8,638 nt of DNA from Rickettsiales bacterium (GTDB taxonomy: Bacteria > Pseudomonadota > Alphaproteobacteria > Rickettsiales > UBA1997). The notes under the pieces were generated by a model, which was not told the DNA's origin, did no database searches, and was given only the letters and a program-made list of their open reading frames with translations. The number at the start of each line of letters is the position of its first letter. The stretch's first letter is position 1. The translations under genes were made by a program, and so were the position numbers. Below, in pieces: positions 6,411-8,638 of the stretch. Location: NCBI GenBank assembly GCA_947505885.1, contig CANNMN010000047.1:1-8638 (forward strand), given 5' to 3'.

Positions 6411-7891
6411 ATTGAGAGTAAGTAATAGGCGAAATTTGTGGAGAGTCGCTCGGCAAATGCGACAAAAAATACCACGAAGCAAATCGCTAAAATTAGCAAC
6501 CAGAGTGAGATTAAGTAAGATTGATAGGTTTCTAATTTAACTGTTGTTGGCGCGGCAGTTCCTTTGGCAAAAATCGCATCGATGAAACGCGTAGCCAAAT
6601 CTGCGTAAGCAAAATTTGCAACAATCAACGCGATTAACAAAGATGATTCAAAGCCTGGATTTAAGGTGGCGTAAGCCATGTTCCAGTTAGCAAAAAATAG
6701 TGGAGTAAGTGGAAAGGCGGCAGCTAAAAGAATTAGCAGTTTCAGCGGCAAAACTAGCAGCAGATGATCCTGTTTAATTAAAGAAATTTTAATGAGCGAT
6801 GCGCTGCCGAAGCGACGTTTTAAAAAAGTAGCAAAGACGAAAAAAAACAGATTAACCAGATTAAAATTCAGCATGTAAAAGAAGACTGCCTTAAGTGCAT
6901 CTAAGCTGTGCAGACCTATCGCAGCAAAAATAAAACCCAAATTAATTAGGCAAAGATGGATGCAAATCGATTGCAAATGCTTTTGTTGGTAAACGCCAAT
7001 AGCGCTAAAAATGATTAGTAAAATTGCAAAAATAACTAGCGGGCAATCGAGACCAAGAGTGGTGAAGAGAAAAGTTTTTCCGAAGAAGAAATAAACGAAT
7101 TTTAATGTTAAAAAAATTACAACAGAACTTTTTATAAACATTGATTCAGCAATCAAAAAGTTGGTGACAAGATTATTATTTTTGATCTTCGCAAAAAAGA
7201 GCCAGAAGGGAAAAAATTTAATCAGAAATGCCGTGGCTAGAAATAATAAAATAGTTAGAGAAATCACTGAATCACAACTCGCAAACATGTTAATATCAGC
7301 AGAAATTTGATCAAAATTTATTTTCTTAAACAGTAAGTGCACCATCAAGAAACAAAATAAAAGCAGCAAAGAGGCTGTAGAATTTAAGCAAAAATCGCGG
7401 AAGGAAATTTTTAGCAATTCGCCATCGCGTGACAAGGTTGAAATGGCAAAAAATGTGAAAGCGTAAATCTCTAAAAAAACGAAGAGATTGAAGAGGTTGT
7501 TGGTAAGTAAAATATTAATCAGCGCAAAGAGGTTCAGCAGAAAAACTGAATAGAAGATCTTAGCATTTTTTTCGGTTAAAAATTTTTCAACATCAAAGCG
7601 GTAGAAAAATAAAACGACGATCTTGGCAAAAATGAGGAGGAGGAGGAAAAAATATCCAAGCACGTCCAAGCTGAACTCAAGACCAAGCGACAGAAGAGAA
7701 AGATGAAAATCGTTACTGATTTTTTTCTGAGTCAAAATTTGCGGATAAAGACTTACGACTAACAAAAAAGCAGCAATGCAACAAGCGAAAGTAAACCAAA
7801 AATAATTTTTTTTCAGCGGAACGGTCTGGCAAAAAATCGCAGCAATTAGCGGCAAAAAAATCAGGAGATAGACGCTACTTAGTGCCGTCAT
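6407..7891 (-). CDS. mrpD: MrpD/NuoN-like proton-conducting membrane transporter subunit
   Basis: This is a 494-residue polytopic inner membrane protein of the proton-conducting transporter family (Mrp antiporter subunit D, complex I NuoL/M/N). About 13-14 hydrophobic spans are visible. The functional TM5 glutamate is present: LFNLFVFLEIYAF, Glu141. A TM7 lysine is present at 225 (FLIKFFPFW), though three rather than the usual five residues before the helix-breaking Pro228. The TM8 lysine is at 254 (SMFIKSSV), exactly 26 residues after that Pro as in canonical MrpD. The charged TM12 residue is replaced (MLNFNLVNLFF, Asn347), and the 'AGlPP' helix is altered to AAAFPLTP. The protein is therefore probably competent for part of the proton path. 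Its ATG follows the fadB-like stop with no gap, and its stop overlaps the next homologue by ATGA. MrpD rather than NuoN is preferred because MrpC- and MrpE-like genes are near. Confidence 0.75.
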   Translation of the reverse strand: MTALSSVYLLIFLPLIAAIFCQTVPLKKNYFWFTFACCIAAFLLVVSLYPQILTQKKISNDFHLSLLSLGLEFSLDVLGYFFLLLLIFAKIVVLFFYRFDVEKFLTEKNAKIFYSVFLLNLFALINILLTNNLFNLFVFLEIYAFTFFAISTLSRDGELLKISFRDFCLNSTASLLLLFCFLMVHLLFKKINFDQISADINMFASCDSVISLTILLFLATAFLIKFFPFWLFFAKIKNNNLVTNFLIAESMFIKSSVVIFLTLKFVYFFFGKTFLFTTLGLDCPLVIFAILLIIFSAIGVYQQKHLQSICIHLCLINLGFIFAAIGLHSLDALKAVFFYMLNFNLVNLFFFVFATFLKRRFGSASLIKISLIKQDHLLLVLPLKLLILLAAAFPLTPLFFANWNMAYATLNPGFESSLLIALIVANFAYADLATRFIDAIFAKGTAAPTTVKLETYQSYLISLWLLILAICFVVFFVAFAERLSTNFAYYLLSI

Positions 7892-8638
7892 CTAGGCGTA
7901 GAATTTTTGTTTTTTTCCTGCCATATCGAGAAGTAATTTGCTCACTTCAAAACGCTTTCCATGCTTCTTATTTAGCTCTTGCAGCTTCATCACAACATTG
8001 TCTATTCCACAAGAATCAACATACTTCAGAACGCCGCCACGAAAAGGTGGGAAGCCGCAACCCATGATCATCGCCATGTCAAGATAGGAAGCATTTTTGA
8101 CTACATTTTCTTCCAGACATTTCGCCGCTTCATTGGCCATCATCAAGATACAGCGATCGATAATTTCTTCGTCACGTATGTAAATTGCGTGAATGTTTTT
8201 AGCGCTTCTCACCTTCGACAAAATTGTATTTACCTCAACATTAACATGATTTTGTACCGCATGAATGTAGAAGCCTTTACCGACTTTTTTGCCTAAAAGT
8301 GTTTTGTGATTTTGATAAATTTCTTCAAGAATATCAGCAACGCGCATGCGCTCTCCGTAAGCTTCTTGTAAAGAGTGAGCGACTTTTACACCAACATCAA
8401 TTCCTACAACATCAGCAAGAATAAATGGCCCCATTGGCATGCCGAATTTTTCGATTACAAAATCAATGCGTTTAACCTCAGCGCCCTCTTGCAACAAATA
8501 CGCCGCTTCATTCATGTAAGGAAGTAGGATCCGATTCACTAAAAATCCGGCAACATCTTTAACGACAATCGGCGTTTTTCCTAGTTTCTTAGACAGTTTT
8601 ACAATTGTCGCCACCGCAGCATCAGAAGTTTTTTCGCC
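7892..8638 (-). CDS. fadB: FadB-type 3-hydroxyacyl-CoA dehydrogenase, C-terminal part (5' end outside window)
   Basis: The last 248 residues of a multifunctional beta-oxidation protein are visible. In the full family (about 700 residues) an enoyl-CoA hydratase domain precedes an NAD-linked 3-hydroxyacyl-CoA dehydrogenase domain; only the end of the latter is here. GEKTSDAAVATIVKLSKKLG and TPIVVKDVAGFLVNRILLPYMNEA (split; visible residues about 1-46) mark the end of the NAD-binding domain and the start of the first dehydrogenase C-terminal domain. MPMGPFILADVVGIDVG follows, and the second C-terminal domain carries MGCGFPPFRGGVLKYVDS near the end, a FadB/FadJ hallmark. The frame is open to the window edge, so the GTG at 8614 is not the true start. 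The stop TAG directly abuts the ATG of the mrpD-like gene. This is a soluble cytosolic enzyme in an otherwise membrane-protein operon. Confidence 0.93.
   Translation of the reverse strand, partial: GEKTSDAAVATIVKLSKKLGKTPIVVKDVAGFLVNRILLPYMNEAAYLLQEGAEVKRIDFVIEKFGMPMGPFILADVVGIDVGVKVAHSLQEAYGERMRVADILEEIYQNHKTLLGKKVGKGFYIHAVQNHVNVEVNTILSKVRSAKNIHAIYIRDEEIIDRCILMMANEAAKCLEENVVKNASYLDMAMIMGCGFPPFRGGVLKYVDSCGIDNVVMKLQELNKKHGKRFEVSKLLLDMAGKKQKFYA

Noticed and set aside
6411..6482. Longer N-terminus (starting MLRGIFCRICRA) for the diverged transporter
   Set aside because: It would overlap the upstream gene by 76 bp and put a basic, cysteine-containing stretch before the first helix. The ATGA junction at 6410 gives a normal family N-terminus (MMKFLPLIL).
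7882..8296. Plus-strand open frames opposite the fadB-like gene
   Set aside because: They are antisense to a clearly conserved FadB C-terminal region, with no motif or signal of their own.

Overview
The window is AT-rich and densely packed. It looks like an alphaproteobacterial chromosome, most likely from a reduced, host-associated lineage of the Rickettsiales type. The reasons are an IalB-family periplasmic protein, a small opacity-type outer membrane barrel, Mrp-like antiporter subunits scattered rather than in one full operon, and heavy use of A/T-rich codons. This placement is inferred from gene content; no rRNA or tRNA gene is present to fix it.

Layout from left to right. (1) Minus strand, 1-954: the N-terminal third of NAD-dependent DNA ligase LigA, cut by the window edge. 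Its start lies inside the end of an MrpE/MnhE-like antiporter subunit gene. (2) 955-1260: a probable 48-residue plus-strand small protein followed by a strong hairpin and a second inverted repeat. (3) 1261-1518, minus: a very small MrpC/NuoK-like membrane protein. (4) 1533-4138, plus: IalB-family secreted protein, type I glyceraldehyde-3-phosphate dehydrogenase and aspartate-semialdehyde dehydrogenase, probably one transcription unit. The first two are joined by a TAATG stop/start overlap. (5) 4215-4246: a bidirectional terminator. (6) 4273-4911, minus: an outer membrane beta-barrel protein with its own likely promoter. (7) 5025-8638, minus: the C-terminal part of a FadB-type multifunctional fatty-acid oxidation protein, followed with no gap by an MrpD/NuoN-like transporter. 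This in turn is followed, through an ATGA overlap, by a second and much more diverged member of the same transporter family.

How the parts may work together. The three genes of block 7 look translationally coupled. With the MrpC-like and MrpE-like genes on the same strand, they give a partial set of Mrp-type cation/proton antiporter or complex-I-like membrane subunits (two D/N-type, C and E). No A, B, F or G subunit is visible in the window. The plus-strand metabolic block sits between the two halves of this set. The most unusual protein is the second transporter homologue: it keeps the overall fold pattern but lacks the charged membrane residues that carry protons in this family. It may be a structural partner or a non-pumping derivative. 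The GAPDH lacks the acidic residue that normally rejects NADP, which suggests an NADP-capable, possibly biosynthetic role.
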